Below are positions 10,851 through 21,166 of a stretch of 60,773 nt of DNA, piece by piece; within the stretch, counting starts at the first letter, position 1; each line of letters starts with the position of its first letter. The stretch is taken from NCBI GenBank assembly GCA_030849075.1, contig JASAOO010003433.1:1-60773 (forward strand), in the 5' to 3' direction. Origin of the DNA: Zelonia costaricensis. Taxonomy: Eukaryota; Euglenozoa; Kinetoplastea; Trypanosomatida; Trypanosomatidae. The notes below the pieces were generated by a model that saw only the letters and a list, made by a program, of their open reading frames with translations, was not told where the DNA came from and did no database searches. Made by a program: the position numbers and the translations under genes.

Positions 10851-11290
10851 GTACCCCCAAAAAACCTTTAGCATGTGAAGGGAGTGGAGCGGCTGGAGGG
10901 GCGGCACCTCTACGCGTGGGTGGTTGCTGCCGCCCCCTCCTCTCCTTCAAAGTCACGTGGTCGTCTCAGCAAGCCAGGTGGGCAGGGGGGGGGGGGAGGG
11001 AGGGAGGGAAGCGAAGGGGCAAAGCACTTCCAAAGTGACGGAGGTGGCCGCACCACACGCGGATGCAGCTGCATCGCCGTATGGGAACTGTTGACGTCTG
11101 CGTGCTCTCCTCACGCGCCAAAGCTCTGGCGGCTGTGCAGCAACCCCTTCCCCGCACATCCCCACCAACCAAAAAAACCCCGCACACAAGCACAGACGTG
11201 TGCGTATGCCTGCGGCTTGCTGCATCGGCAGCACAAGTGGAAGACACCGCCCCCCCCCACCTCCCCTCCCACTCGCTCTCGTTCTGGGGA

Positions 11291-13345
11291 TCACGTCCAC
11301 GGGAGGTGGTTGGGGAAGAGGACACCGCCGGTGATGATCCACACGATGCTCCACACGAGAATCAGCTGGCTCATCAAGTGCGTCGGCCGCGATGCGAGCT
11401 GTGCCCCTAGCAGCCAGCTCAGTGCTGGGCTGGCAATCACAAACCGGTTCGTCACCTGCACGTGCATCGCCGTCAGCGCCAGCGTGAGGAGGGCCAGCAG
11501 GTGCACCACGTTAGAGGAGCGCACCAGCGGCATGACGGTGTCGCAGATACGCGGCCAGGCGGTGCGGCGCTGCCCTTCTGCGGTCACCGCGGCAGCCCGC
11601 CCATGCCCCCAGGCCGGCTTGAGGTAGTACGTGTAGGTGCAGTACAGCGTGAAGACGGCCACTGGCAGCGCCAGCACGACGTTGGGTAGGTTCGTGAAGG
11701 TGTAGGCGGAGAAGAGACTGACGCCCCAGTACTTCTTCTGCAGGGCAGGGTACAGCTTCCAGAAGGCACCACCGAGCCGTGCCGCCTCCCCGGCGCTCCA
11801 CATCTGCGGCACAAAGCGGCGGTAGCCGATAAAGTTCATCGTCAAGTACGGCGCGAGAATCACGGCCGACTCCACCAGCACGACGCAGACGCGTAACGGG
11901 TGCGGCAGGCTCTGGTGCGGCGGCCGGAGAGTTGGGCAATGCACAGCGAGGTCTGCGCAAACACCGCCGCTGCGACTACGGCTGCTGTGTGCCGCGCCGC
12001 CCGCGGCCGCCAGCACACGACGCGCCGACGCCCCGGCGAGAACGCAGGACGCCTGCGCGGCGTACACGGCCGGCAGCGCCAGCTGCACGCACAGCGGAAA
12101 AAACAGGAACCCGACATGCGTGAAGGCGTTCGACCGGAGGGTGCCGGCGACGGTGAAGAGCAGCACAGCCAACGCCTCGTCGCGACCGACGAAGCGCTGC
12201 TGCCACCGTACGGTGATGCTGGTGGGACCGCTCAGCTCGGGGAGGCTGCGGACCAGCGACACGATTCCTGGAATGCGGTGCCGCGACGTGGTTGCCGGAC
12301 GACTCGCGGCGCCGCTGTCCTGCGGCGCGGCTGACCACTCCTCCAGCAGCGAAGTCGTCGGTGCAGCCAGCGGCAAGGGCTGCGCGGCCGCCTCCGTGAC
12401 GCACACCTTTACGCGGTCCTGCACGGCGGGTGGGAGCGGCTCGTACCAGGCGAGCAGGTACACGCCGAGGATGGTGGTGAGTGCAAAGAGGCTCTCGGTG
12501 TAGACGGCGACGGTAAACACCATCGCCGGGGTCAGCACCCACACGAGGGTCGCCGCACCGCACACGCGGCGGCGCAACCGCATCAGCGTCTTGGCCGCTT
12601 TCACGGTGCGCGGCGGTGGGGCGCGGATGTCGGGTGCGTCGAGTGCCGTGCCGGTCATGCGGCACAGTACGCGGTACAGAGTGGAGGCCTCCGTGGAACT
12701 CAGCGACGCGTCGGTGGTCGTTGCCACCGCATCGCGCGCCACGGCGCTTGTTACTCCGCCGCCGCCGCCGCGGGGGGTGCGCCAGCGGCACGTCCCCTGC
12801 ACGGCCTCTGGGCCCAGAAAGGTGAGCAGCGTCAGTCGCCGGAGCACCACCCCGGCGAGGCACGACGCCGTCACGTTGATGAGGCACACGTAGAGGGAGA
12901 CAGGGGCGATGGCGTGCAGCAGAGGGACGTAGCGGCGGGTCACGAGCTCCACGGCCCGGATGACGGCCGGGAGGCCCGGGAAGAAAACAATCTGAGTTTC
13001 GTACAGGTAGCCGTAGTGGGCGATGAAGAACATGTGGACGCCGTCCCAGTTGCGCACCATCGAGAAGCGCGCGTCGTCGTACAGCGCCTCACCGGTGTCG
13101 AAGACGAAGCTGTTGCCTGGTGCGCGAAACAGCACTGGTGCCACGACGCGGCTAAACCACATCAGCGCCAGCAGGGAGAGCCGCGCTGTGGCGATGCAAA
13201 GCAGGAGCGCAGTATCGGTGCAGTTGCCGAGGTAGTCGAGTAGGTTGAAGCTAGAGTGCGTGTAGGGCTCGAGAGCGTCAGCGAGGATGCGGCGTAGGCG
13301 CTGCCGCACTGGCATCCCTGACGTCGCGCGCGGCTTGGAGGCCAT
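11291..13345 (-). CDS. GPI18: GPI mannosyltransferase 2 (PIG-V/Gpi18 family)
   Basis: Predicted 684-residue multi-pass ER membrane enzyme. The family adds the second mannose to the growing glycosylphosphatidylinositol anchor from dolichol-phosphate-mannose, on the lumenal side. Seen here: the N-terminal RNWDGVHMF with HYGYLYETQIVFFPGLP at residues 98-126, matching the family's W-D-x-x-x-F and 'FFPLLP' signature; GTLRSNAF around residue 415; the KKYWGVSLF...NLPNVVLALPV block near 545-570, equivalent to the 'KYWNVGFL..QIPNFLLA' block; and a C-terminal MHVQVTNRFVIASPALSW. The usual length is about 430-500 residues; the excess is in loops at about 200-260 and 310-390. The start at 13345 is chosen because the polypyrimidine tract and AG lie just upstream; a longer in-frame version would start with repeat-encoded VCVCV. 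GPI anchors carry the major trypanosomatid surface proteins, so the gene is expected to matter for the coat. Confidence 0.88.
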   Translation of the reverse strand: MASKPRATSGMPVRQRLRRILADALEPYTHSSFNLLDYLGNCTDTALLLCIATARLSLLALMWFSRVVAPVLFRAPGNSFVFDTGEALYDDARFSMVRNWDGVHMFFIAHYGYLYETQIVFFPGLPAVIRAVELVTRRYVPLLHAIAPVSLYVCLINVTASCLAGVVLRRLTLLTFLGPEAVQGTCRWRTPRGGGGGVTSAVARDAVATTTDASLSSTEASTLYRVLCRMTGTALDAPDIRAPPPRTVKAAKTLMRLRRRVCGAATLVWVLTPAMVFTVAVYTESLFALTTILGVYLLAWYEPLPPAVQDRVKVCVTEAAAQPLPLAAPTTSLLEEWSAAPQDSGAASRPATTSRHRIPGIVSLVRSLPELSGPTSITVRWQQRFVGRDEALAVLLFTVAGTLRSNAFTHVGFLFFPLCVQLALPAVYAAQASCVLAGASARRVLAAAGGAAHSSRSRSGGVCADLAVHCPTLRPPHQSLPHPLRVCVVLVESAVILAPYLTMNFIGYRRFVPQMWSAGEAARLGGAFWKLYPALQKKYWGVSLFSAYTFTNLPNVVLALPVAVFTLYCTYTYYLKPAWGHGRAAAVTAEGQRRTAWPRICDTVMPLVRSSNVVHLLALLTLALTAMHVQVTNRFVIASPALSWLLGAQLASRPTHLMSQLILVWSIVWIITGGVLFPNHLPWT

Positions 13346-13385
13346 CGATGCGTTCGCGCGAGGGGAGCAGCAGCCAAATAATGTA

Positions 13386-13428
13386 CTAGGGAAGAGCGGC
13401 GGGGGCAAGTGAAGAAGAGAAAGCAGAG
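13386..13428 (-). promoter_or_regulatory. Candidate splice acceptor and polypyrimidine tract of PIG-V
   Basis: The plus strand at 13388-13428 is largely purine, so the transcribed strand reads as a pyrimidine tract ending directly in AG at 13386-13387. That acceptor would leave a 5'UTR of about 40 bases before the ATG at 13345. Confidence 0.5.
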
Positions 13429-14543
13429 CTGGGTAGTGGTGGCAGTGGCGGTGTCGAGCAGCGTGGAGGGGCCCGGGGTGGGTGGGTGACGAAAGACGCG
13501 CACACACACTCACACACACGCACACACAGAGGCACAGAGTGAGCAGAGGGGGGGGGGTGCTGAAGGCACTCACCAGCACAACAAAATGGAAGAACAAGAA
13601 GAAGAAGCGTGCGTCAGCTCAGGGCGTGCGTACATGTGTGTGTGTGTGTGTGAGGGGGGGGGCTGCTGTGCAGTAGAAGCCCGGAGGCACACGTACACGC
13701 AAGAGGAGGAGTGAGGGAGGATCGACGGGGACGAACAGCGCGGAGGGGAGGAGGAGGGGGTGGTGGTGGTGGTGGTGAAAGACGCGTTGGGGTCAAGTCA
13801 ATCGTCGGGTGGGAGGGGTTCAGGAAGGCGGGCAGTACGAACCACCATCAACGCCGTGTGCTGGCAACAGAATCAAAACACTGTCCCTGAGGCGGCAGGA
13901 GGGCTGCGCACACGGCACCGCGGAGCACAGAGCACGCAGCAGCAGCAGCGGTGGCGGCCAGACAAAGAGAAAATGCGCGCTCCAAGCGAGGAAGGAGGAA
14001 ACTCAAGGCGAAGAGAATAAAGCCAGAGAGAGAGGGTTCGTAAGTGGAACGGAGATGATGGGGAGGGGCGTGTGTGGGTGCCGGTCCAACACGAGGGCGA
14101 ATGTCTGAGTTCAAATGTGTGTGCACGCTTGTGGATGAAGAGAGGTGGTGTGGGGGGGGCGTGGGCGGGAGGTGAGGGGAGGGGGAGGAAGAGGAGGAAG
14201 ATACACCACAACACACAAGCTGAAGGGGGGTTGGGGGGGGGGGGATGAAGTCACACACAAAAAAATGGCCGGGCTCTACTGAAGGACGGAGGGTGAGAAG
14301 AATGCACACGCGAGGAATAGAAAGACAAACGAATCGTATTGAGGCAGAGACACACACACACCCACACACCCACACCCACACAGACGCACCGCGACTCGAC
14401 AAGAGAGAAAACACACCAGAAGGAAGAGAAGTTTAGATGAGCGTTAGGCGGTACTGCGTTCAGAGTGTCTTACGCCGACGAAGCGGCGCGCTTGCGTGGA
14501 TTAGTTTGCGTGGGTGGTTGTGCGTATACGCGGGATCGCGCGC

Positions 14544-14580
<37 letters not shown>

Positions 14581-15226
14581 CCGGCGGTGGTCGACGCCGG
14601 CGTGCGCTGGTAGGCCGCCACAAGTTCGAGTTCCGAGATACGCAGCGGGAACGGCTTGAGAGCGGTGAAAGACGGAGGGGGGGGAGTAGCGGAGGCGACC
14701 CCGGGGTGCGGTGGTATGGGAAAAATAGGGTAGAGGGGAGAAGAGTTGAGGTGCGGTATGCAGCACCTCGGCAGTTATGATGCACACACGTAGCAACCCT
14801 GGGTGACGGGTCGGGGGGGGGGAGAGGGAGAAGAGATACACGCGGGGTGTGTGCACGTGTGCGTGTGTGTCGCGTAGCACCACAAGGTTGTGTGCGAGAC
14901 AGGGGTGAGAGGAGGGCGGGAGGGGAGGGGAGGGGAGGTGGAGCAGGTCAGATAAGCAGCAAGAGCAGCACAGGCAGCGTCATTGGCTGCATGAGGGGAG
15001 AAACGAGGATGGTGTAGCAGGTGCAGTGCTGGGAGGAGCTCACGCCGAGTGTAGCGGATGTGAGACTTGATGCCCAGTAGTCGAGCCCCTCGACCAGCTG
15101 ACCCTGGCACGTCACCTTCGTGACTTGGTCTTCTCGAGGTTTCCATTGTGAAGAGGATGACAGCGCGGCGCTGGTGCCGCGCGGGGGTGAGGAGGCAGAC
15201 GAGGCGACGCCCCGCATGCTGGGCGC
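13429..15226. other. 1.8 kb intergenic spacer with several microsatellites
   Basis: Spacer between the zinc-ribbon gene (3' side) and PIG-V (5' side). It holds CA-rich, GT-rich and GGT repeats (about 13502-13530, 13635-13652, 13760-13777), G homopolymers near 14150 and 14230, CA runs near 14350-14385, and a long (GT)n at 14548-14578. I see no coding frame with protein-like composition and no tRNA or snoRNA that I can defend. Confidence 0.55.
14548..14578. repeat. (GT)n microsatellite
   Basis: About fifteen uninterrupted GT units in the spacer downstream of the zinc-ribbon gene. Confidence 0.85.
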
Positions 15227-16303
15227 TCAGGTGCGCTCGTGTGCGTGGTGGTGCACGTACTCCATCATCCACTGCGCGCGTGGGCTCTGGCACTCGGGGC
15301 AGCACGCGGGGTTGTCGGCCTCAGCGCGACGCCGCTGTCCGACGCTTTGGCGCCGCTGCCCTGGGCGGAGCGGCTGCTGCCGCCGCTGTGCCGCCTGCGC
15401 CTTCTCGTGCTCGATCCCGCTCTGCCCCACCTCACCACCCCAGAGCGTCCGCGGGCGTGCCGTGTAGACGTGAAAGCAGCGCAGGCACCGGACGAGCTGC
15501 GGCGCGTTGCTCTTCACGAGCTCGTTCTTGGCCACGGCGTTGTGCAGTTGCACCGCGGCGGCCGTGACGGCGTGCAGAGAGGACGTCGATCGCTGCGTGT
15601 GCGCCAGCGTCTTGAGGGCCGCGACGGGGGCAAGCGGCACGGCGACGGTGCGAGACACTTCCTGCGGCGTGGGGGCGCGGCCGTTGTGCGCCTGGCGGAA
15701 GGCACGGCACTCGGCCCGGTACACCCGCTGGTCCTTGGGAAGCCGCACATTGTGGTGCCGCCGCGCGTGTGCGAAGGCCTCGCGGAGCGCGCGGTGCTGC
15801 TGATGGAGCTCCGCCGAGGCAGACGGCGGCGGCAGTGCCGATGCTGCAGCGGAGGCGGCGGCGTGATGAGCGGCAGTCGCGAAGTGCGACGACGTGATGT
15901 ACGGTGATTCAGGGGTGGCGGGCCCGTGAGGGACATGCGTGGAGGCGTCCGGAGCAGGAGATGAGTCAAGGGTCGTGAGTGCTGGCGCGTAGTCCGTGCC
16001 CGACGCAGACGGGTCAGGCGTGTCGACCTCTTCGCGAAGCTGCGCCAGCAGCGATGGCCGTCGTGGCACACGGCGGGGTATCGCCGGCAGTGCGTGGGAT
16101 CGCAGCGACGTCCGCGGTGGCGTGTCTGCGGACTCCGCGGGGCGGAGGGGCCGATGCGATGCGGTGCCGTAGGAGCTGTGGTGCCGCCGGCCGCCTCGTG
16201 TGGCAACGCGGCGAAACGAGCACCACAGCGTCGCTGCGGGCGGCGCGGCAGCTGCGGCGGATGCGCGCCACGTGAGAGCCCCGCATCGGCGTTGCACCTG
16301 CAT
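15227..16303 (-). CDS. Probable mitochondrial protein with C-terminal zinc ribbon
   Basis: Predicted 358 residues; no named family is recognised. The N-terminus (first 45 residues) is rich in Arg, Ala and Ser with almost no acidic residues, fitting a mitochondrial targeting peptide. Residues 165-215 form a charged helical block (HRALREAFAHARRHHNVRLP). Two cysteine pairs, C273-x2-C276 and C335-x2-C338, separated by about 58 residues including a basic linker, look like a four-cysteine zinc ribbon; the chain ends in a His-rich YVHHHAHERT. Such small proteins are often components or assembly factors of the kinetoplastid mitoribosome or RNA-editing machinery, but that is inference. The in-frame start at 16504 is rejected because a pyrimidine tract and AG lie between it and 16303. 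Confidence 0.75.
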   Translation of the reverse strand: MQVQRRCGALTWRASAAAAAPPAATLWCSFRRVATRGGRRHHSSYGTASHRPLRPAESADTPPRTSLRSHALPAIPRRVPRRPSLLAQLREEVDTPDPSASGTDYAPALTTLDSSPAPDASTHVPHGPATPESPYITSSHFATAAHHAAASAAASALPPPSASAELHQQHRALREAFAHARRHHNVRLPKDQRVYRAECRAFRQAHNGRAPTPQEVSRTVAVPLAPVAALKTLAHTQRSTSSLHAVTAAAVQLHNAVAKNELVKSNAPQLVRCLRCFHVYTARPRTLWGGEVGQSGIEHEKAQAAQRRQQPLRPGQRRQSVGQRRRAEADNPACCPECQSPRAQWMMEYVHHHAHERT

Positions 16304-16330
16304 GGCCAGCGCGCGCGCGTGTTTCCCTCT

Positions 16331-16373
16331 CTTGGACAAGAAGACGAGGTTGGAAAGGGGAGGTGTAGGGCTC
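16331..16373 (-). promoter_or_regulatory. Candidate splice acceptor and polypyrimidine tract of the zinc-ribbon gene
   Basis: The plus strand is purine-rich from about 16333 to 16373. The nearest AG on the transcribed strand is at 16331-16332, about 28 bases upstream of the ATG at 16303. This supports the shorter start. Confidence 0.45.
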
Positions 16374-17410
16374 AGGGCCCTGCAGAGATGCGCGCGTATG
16401 TGTGTGTGCGTGTGTGTGTATGCGACAGCTTCAGAGCGGCAGGGGCAATGGGAAGTGAGGGGCATTGACGAGCACGGCGGGCATTCACAACTCGGGCACT
16501 CCACGAGGCATCCACTGTGAACGAAGCCGGTGCCAACTCCCTGCCAGAAAAGCGGCTGCCCACGCCACCACGCGTGCCTGGATCACACTTGCGCCGCAAC
16601 AGAACCGCGCGCTCTTCTTCTTAAGCGGCAGTGTGGGCGCAGCTTTTGATGTCCGACGCTATGTCATCGTCGTTGCTACAGGATCGGTGCGGTGCGCCTC
16701 CTGCGAGCTCGGCGCCGTGGCAGCCACGTCGCAGTTGCTTACACACGCCGCGTGCGCCATGGACGCATCGGCTAGTGCACACCGTGTGTGTGTGTGTTGG
16801 TTATGCTGCTCTCGAGGCAGACGACTCTTACGCGTTATCGAGACTCGACCCGTCAGAGTAAGAAAAGAAGGCGAGTTAAGAGGCGGAGGAGGGAAGGAGG
16901 GAGGGAGGGGCACGAGGGGACGTGCTGCCCCTCCACGGCCGCATGCGGCCCCCCCCCGACGGACGCACCCGAGAAGTGAACCAGCAACGCCCCACCTCAT
17001 GTCTGCTGCTTCTTCTCGTCCTCGTCCTCGTCTTCCCCATACCTCCGCCGTACCGCACCCCCACATGCGCGCCTCAGCTCGTTGTGGCGGGTGCGACTTA
17101 CCGCATTAGAACGTTGAAGAACAAAGGGGCCACTGGAGAGAAGCGCTGAGTGCCTCTCCCGCCCACCGCAGCGGCCACCACCACCACCACCACCACCACT
17201 ACACGCACAGATGCAGAGACAAGCGCTGGATTCGCAGGAGACGACGTCCAGCCTTTCCCACCGGCACACACAGCCGGGTGCCGTAAAGAGCCAGCAGCCT
17301 ACACATGCACATTGGCAAAGGGAGGAAGGGAAAGGGCCTGCCATTAAGCACGGGCTCAGCAATCACCACTCACGTCATCAGCCACCCCCTTCTTATCTCT
17401 GGGTGCAGAC
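16374..17410. other. 1.0 kb spacer, NOL6 3' flank
   Basis: Spacer between NOL6 (3' side) and the zinc-ribbon gene (5' side). It contains short GT and CA runs, a purine tract near 16860-16920, and an ACC/CCA repeat at about 17174-17200. No gene is supported. Confidence 0.55.
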
Positions 17411-20400
17411 TCACTTGGCAGGCACCTTCTTTCCCTTGGCGTCTTTCCGCCTGAACTGCTTTGCCGGAGCCGCTGGGGCGGCCCCCGCCTTCCGCGTCTT
17501 CCCGGCAGTTGGCTGAGCCGGCGCGTCCGCCTCGCGACCGCGCTTACGCTCCACTTTGCCGCTCGACTGCGCTGCGACGGACCGCACGCTGGCCGCCTTG
17601 CCCTTGCCGTTCTTCTTGGCGTGTGCTGCGCCGCGGCGGTGAGCAGTGTGCTGATGCTCGCCGTGGGCGTGACTTGCACCGCAGCAGCGGTCTCCCTCCC
17701 CCTCATCGTGGTGGTGGTGGCTCGCGCCGTCGTGCGTGTCTGCGGCGACGGCGTCAGGGATGAAGTCGCTTGGCGAGGCGGGCAGCAGTGCCCCGCGCGA
17801 CACCTGCAGGATCGCGGCGTGCAGCTGACGGCTCTTGCTCGCCTGGCGCTCCGCGCTGATGCTCACCACGTGCAGGGCAGAGGGGGCGAGGGCGTCGTAG
17901 AACATCATGCCGCGCTCCCGCAGCGCCGCGCGGACGATGCGGACGGCGTGCGCCGCCGGCTCCCGCTCAACGAGCTGGTTGATGTACTCCCGTCCATTGG
18001 TTGCCGCATCAAGCTCGTCCAGCTGCCAGATGCGCACCAGCGCATTCGCACCTTCCGTCACGGCCGTGGCGTCCGGCGCAGCGACGCACAGGGCGCGGTC
18101 AGGCTGCAGGACAAGCCGGGGGTGGAACGGCATGGCGAAGTCGAAGGCGTGCGAGTTTGCCGTGAAGGCCCCCACCTCGCCGGCCGCCGACGCGCTGTGG
18201 CCCTCGAGGTGGCGCAGCAGCACCGCGACCACGGCCTGGGCGAGCTGCACGAGCCGGCCCATGATCATCGGCCGCGGCGTCAGCACCGTGAAAGGGCTGG
18301 CGGCGGGGGCGTACGGGGTGGCGATGAACATGCCCTGCTGATCCGCGAGCTTGCGCACCAACGTGGCAGCCGCGACGGCGGTCTTGTCGCTGTCGTCGTC
18401 CGTGAAGGGCAGCACCAGCGGCGTGGCCCAGTCGTGCGTTGCGAGCAGCTGCACAAAGCGCAGGAAGCCACCCGCCGGCGTCTTGGGCGTGTGCGGGGCG
18501 GGCTGGAGGTACGCGTGGGCGACCAGCAGCTCCACTGCCTCCGACTGCACAAACTCAGAAAGGTACATGGCGCTCATCCACCGCTTGGCGAGGCGCACCG
18601 CGTGCGAGAAGCTGTGGTGACCAAACGCGATGGTACGCATGAACTTGGCGTGCTGCGCGGTCCAGTAGAGCTTCATCTCCAGCACGTTGGCCTCCGTCTC
18701 GCGCTGCAGGGCTCGCAGCAGCGACACCTCGCGGTAGTGCGCAATGTACACGCGAAAGAGGTAGCCGCGGTAGATGATGTCGACCGACTGGTTCGTGCAC
18801 TGCGTGCGAATGGGGCTCTGCACCACCTCCTTCGAGCTGCTGCTGCCGGCCTCACCGTCCTCGGCGGCCTCCTTCTTGCGCCGCTTCGCCGCAGGCGCGG
18901 CCGCGGCCGCCTTGGGCTTCTCCCCGAACTGCGCCTGCAGCGCCTTGGCCAGCTGGGCGGCGATGGCGCCCTTCATCATGGCAATCGCCTCCATCGTGTC
19001 GGGAATCTTGTGGTTGTCGTCAATGCTCAGCACGCAGTGGATCGGCTCCACCGTCGGCGCCGTGCTCAGCCCGGCGTAGGCGGCGTCGCTGAGGTTGTCG
19101 GTCGTGTGGGTGAGGGCGAGGTGCGGCCGCACGGGGAACACCTCTGTGTGCCGCTCGCTGGCCGCGACGACATCAAAGGAGACGATGCGGCACGGCACGC
19201 TGCCCCGCGGCAGGTTCTGCAGCATGAACTGCACCGCCTTGGTCGCGTCCAGAAGACTGCGCTGCATGAGCGGTGCCGCATCCCGCCACTCGGCGCCGAT
19301 GCGCTCGGCCAGGTAGCCCTCGAGGCCGCCAAGCAGCACCGTCACATCGGCGGCTGGCGCGACGTGCGCGCGCAGCGCGAACTCGACGACGCGGCGCAGC
19401 ACCGTCGAGGCGGACAGTGCCACCGTCGTGTGGGTGCCCTGATCCTCCGCGAAGGTCCAGAGCACGCAGCGGTAGATGGCGCCGTCGCTGAACTGGCGCG
19501 TCGAGGTGTGGCCAGTGCCCCAGAAGGCGTTGAAGCGTTCCACGGCCGCGGTGTCCTCGATGGGCGGGCCGCGGGTGAGCCGGTTGCGGCCCTCCGCCTC
19601 GCTCGCCAGCGCCACGGCCACCTGCAGTCGGTCCGCGTCGGTCTGCCACGCCGTAACGAAGCTGCTGCGCACGCCCAGCGCCTCGACGAGAACGCGCAGA
19701 GTGCTCTGCATCGCCTCCACCCGCGGCGCACGCCAGAGGCCGCTCTTCTTCACGGTGCCCGCGCTGCGGTCCGCCACGGCGGGCGCGGCTGCGGCTGCGC
19801 TGGTGCCCTCCGTCTGGTGCAGCTGCGCCGTGAGGGCCACGTCGTAGCGCAGCGACAGCGGCTGGAAAGAGACACGGTCCACCACGTCGACGGCGAAGGG
19901 GTGCTGCAGCGCCTCCTCCGCCGCGGGGCACACGACGTGCTTGAGAAACGCGACAGACGTGCGGAAGAGGACGTTGTGCACCTCACCGGCGAGGCGCAGC
20001 ACCCCGACCTCACCCTTCTCCTCCGCCAGCGACACCTTTGCCGGGCGGGCGGCCACGCTCCCGACGGACTCGGGCGTGCCAAGGAAGAAGCCGCGCGACA
20101 GCTGCACCCACACGGCACGCACCATGTTGTCCAGCGACATGCCCGCCGTCACGATGCCCTCCTCCAGCAGCCGCAGCACCATCGCGCTCACGACAAACCC
20201 GTTCAAGGCCTCGGGGTGGCCGGAGGCGGCGGACATCAGCCCGACGTGATGGGCCCAGCACTTGAGCACGACAATCGCGCGGCGCACGCTGGCGCTGCTG
20301 ACGCACACCTCGTGCAGCTTCTTCAGGTAGTGCGGGACGAGGTAGTCCTCGAGGATGCAGTGGCTGTAGTACGGGTGCTTGCGCACCGCCGCCGCGTTCA

Positions 20401-21166
20401 CCGTGCGGCCCGAGAAGGCGGACGGCCGGAAGTGCAGGGTCACATAGAAGGTCTCGTACGTCTCCGTCCCGTGCCCGGCGGTGCGGCGGCGGAAGCGCAG
20501 CTGCAGCACCTGCTTCTCTGCCAGTGCGTAGCAGCCGTGGATGGGGACAGCGCGCACCTCCATGCGGCTCAGCCGCGCCGCCGCCGCCACGTTAAGCTCG
20601 GCACGGGCCGAGGCGTTGCGGCCCATGCCGTGCCCCGCCTCCGACTCCTCCTGGCCGTCCGTGTCGGAGTCGAGCGGCGCCTCGGCTGCGGCCGAGGACG
20701 ACACGGCCGACGTGCGCTGCGCCGCGCCCCGGGCGATTTGGTTCAGGAACGTCTGGATCTCCTCCAGGAACGCCTGACGCCGCTCGAGGTAGTGGCCGTC
20801 CTGCAGGTCCGCGGCGGTGCAGAGCTGCTCGGGGATGGAGACGACGAGGTCGGCGCCGACGCCGCGCTGGGCGTGCAGCTCCGGGAAGGGCGTGTCGTGG
20901 ACGCACGTGCGGAGGAGGAAGCTGCCGGCTGGGCTGACCACGTCGAGCGGCGTTGCTGCGCTGCTGCTGCTCCGGCCCGCTTCGCCGTCCTCGCCTGCCG
21001 CTGCGACTCCCTGGGTGTTGCTGGCGTGCCGTCCCCCATCCACCTCCGTCGGGTAGCCGCGGCTCTCGAAGTACTGCAGCAGCGCACTATGGATGTCGCG
21101 CAGGTGGGTCTCGACCCGCCCGATCAGCTGGTCGGACCAGCTGAGGTTGTACTGCTGCAAGGCCAT
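17411..21166 (-). CDS. NOL6: Nucleolar Nrap protein NOL6/UTP22, small-subunit processome
   Basis: Predicted 1251 residues, close to yeast Utp22 (about 1240) and human NOL6 (about 1150). The family belongs to the UTP-C module of the small-subunit processome and acts in nucleolar 18S rRNA maturation. Seen here: the first Nrap block near residues 190-340, with a nucleotidyltransferase-like sheet and helix AIVVLKCWAHHVGLM near 295-310, then GFVVSAMVLRLLEEG; and the late block TPYAPAASPFTVLTPRPMI near 955, equivalent to the 'ATPYDP' region of Nrap domains. The tail after about residue 1145 is a His-rich segment followed by Lys-rich sequence (KKNGKGKAA, KGKKVPAK). The start is taken at MALQQYN (21166) because a longer in-frame version would run through (CA)n-encoded HTHTH. 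A very long antisense frame across this gene is treated as a shadow. Confidence 0.85.
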   Translation of the reverse strand: MALQQYNLSWSDQLIGRVETHLRDIHSALLQYFESRGYPTEVDGGRHASNTQGVAAAGEDGEAGRSSSSAATPLDVVSPAGSFLLRTCVHDTPFPELHAQRGVGADLVVSIPEQLCTAADLQDGHYLERRQAFLEEIQTFLNQIARGAAQRTSAVSSSAAAEAPLDSDTDGQEESEAGHGMGRNASARAELNVAAAARLSRMEVRAVPIHGCYALAEKQVLQLRFRRRTAGHGTETYETFYVTLHFRPSAFSGRTVNAAAVRKHPYYSHCILEDYLVPHYLKKLHEVCVSSASVRRAIVVLKCWAHHVGLMSAASGHPEALNGFVVSAMVLRLLEEGIVTAGMSLDNMVRAVWVQLSRGFFLGTPESVGSVAARPAKVSLAEEKGEVGVLRLAGEVHNVLFRTSVAFLKHVVCPAAEEALQHPFAVDVVDRVSFQPLSLRYDVALTAQLHQTEGTSAAAAAPAVADRSAGTVKKSGLWRAPRVEAMQSTLRVLVEALGVRSSFVTAWQTDADRLQVAVALASEAEGRNRLTRGPPIEDTAAVERFNAFWGTGHTSTRQFSDGAIYRCVLWTFAEDQGTHTTVALSASTVLRRVVEFALRAHVAPAADVTVLLGGLEGYLAERIGAEWRDAAPLMQRSLLDATKAVQFMLQNLPRGSVPCRIVSFDVVAASERHTEVFPVRPHLALTHTTDNLSDAAYAGLSTAPTVEPIHCVLSIDDNHKIPDTMEAIAMMKGAIAAQLAKALQAQFGEKPKAAAAAPAAKRRKKEAAEDGEAGSSSSKEVVQSPIRTQCTNQSVDIIYRGYLFRVYIAHYREVSLLRALQRETEANVLEMKLYWTAQHAKFMRTIAFGHHSFSHAVRLAKRWMSAMYLSEFVQSEAVELLVAHAYLQPAPHTPKTPAGGFLRFVQLLATHDWATPLVLPFTDDDSDKTAVAAATLVRKLADQQGMFIATPYAPAASPFTVLTPRPMIMGRLVQLAQAVVAVLLRHLEGHSASAAGEVGAFTANSHAFDFAMPFHPRLVLQPDRALCVAAPDATAVTEGANALVRIWQLDELDAATNGREYINQLVEREPAAHAVRIVRAALRERGMMFYDALAPSALHVVSISAERQASKSRQLHAAILQVSRGALLPASPSDFIPDAVAADTHDGASHHHHDEGEGDRCCGASHAHGEHQHTAHRRGAAHAKKNGKGKAASVRSVAAQSSGKVERKRGREADAPAQPTAGKTRKAGAAPAAPAKQFRRKDAKGKKVPAK

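Larger units (their letters stand above)
9111..11290. other. 2.2 kb intergenic spacer rich in GT/CA repeats
   Basis: Spacer between the PIG-V gene (3' side) and the 2243-residue gene (5' side). It contains (GT)n at about 9380-9412, (CA)n at 9844-9866 and 10824-10850, long purine-rich tracts (about 10000-10025, 10650-10710 and 10983-11020) and several G homopolymers. All open frames through it are short or carry repeat-encoded HTHT or VCVC runs. Most of it is probably the PIG-V 3'UTR. No gene is supported. Confidence 0.55.

Noticed and set aside
14615..14645. tRNA B-box-like sequence (AGTTCGAGTTCC)
   Set aside because: It has an extra base compared with the consensus, and no A box or cloverleaf could be built around it.
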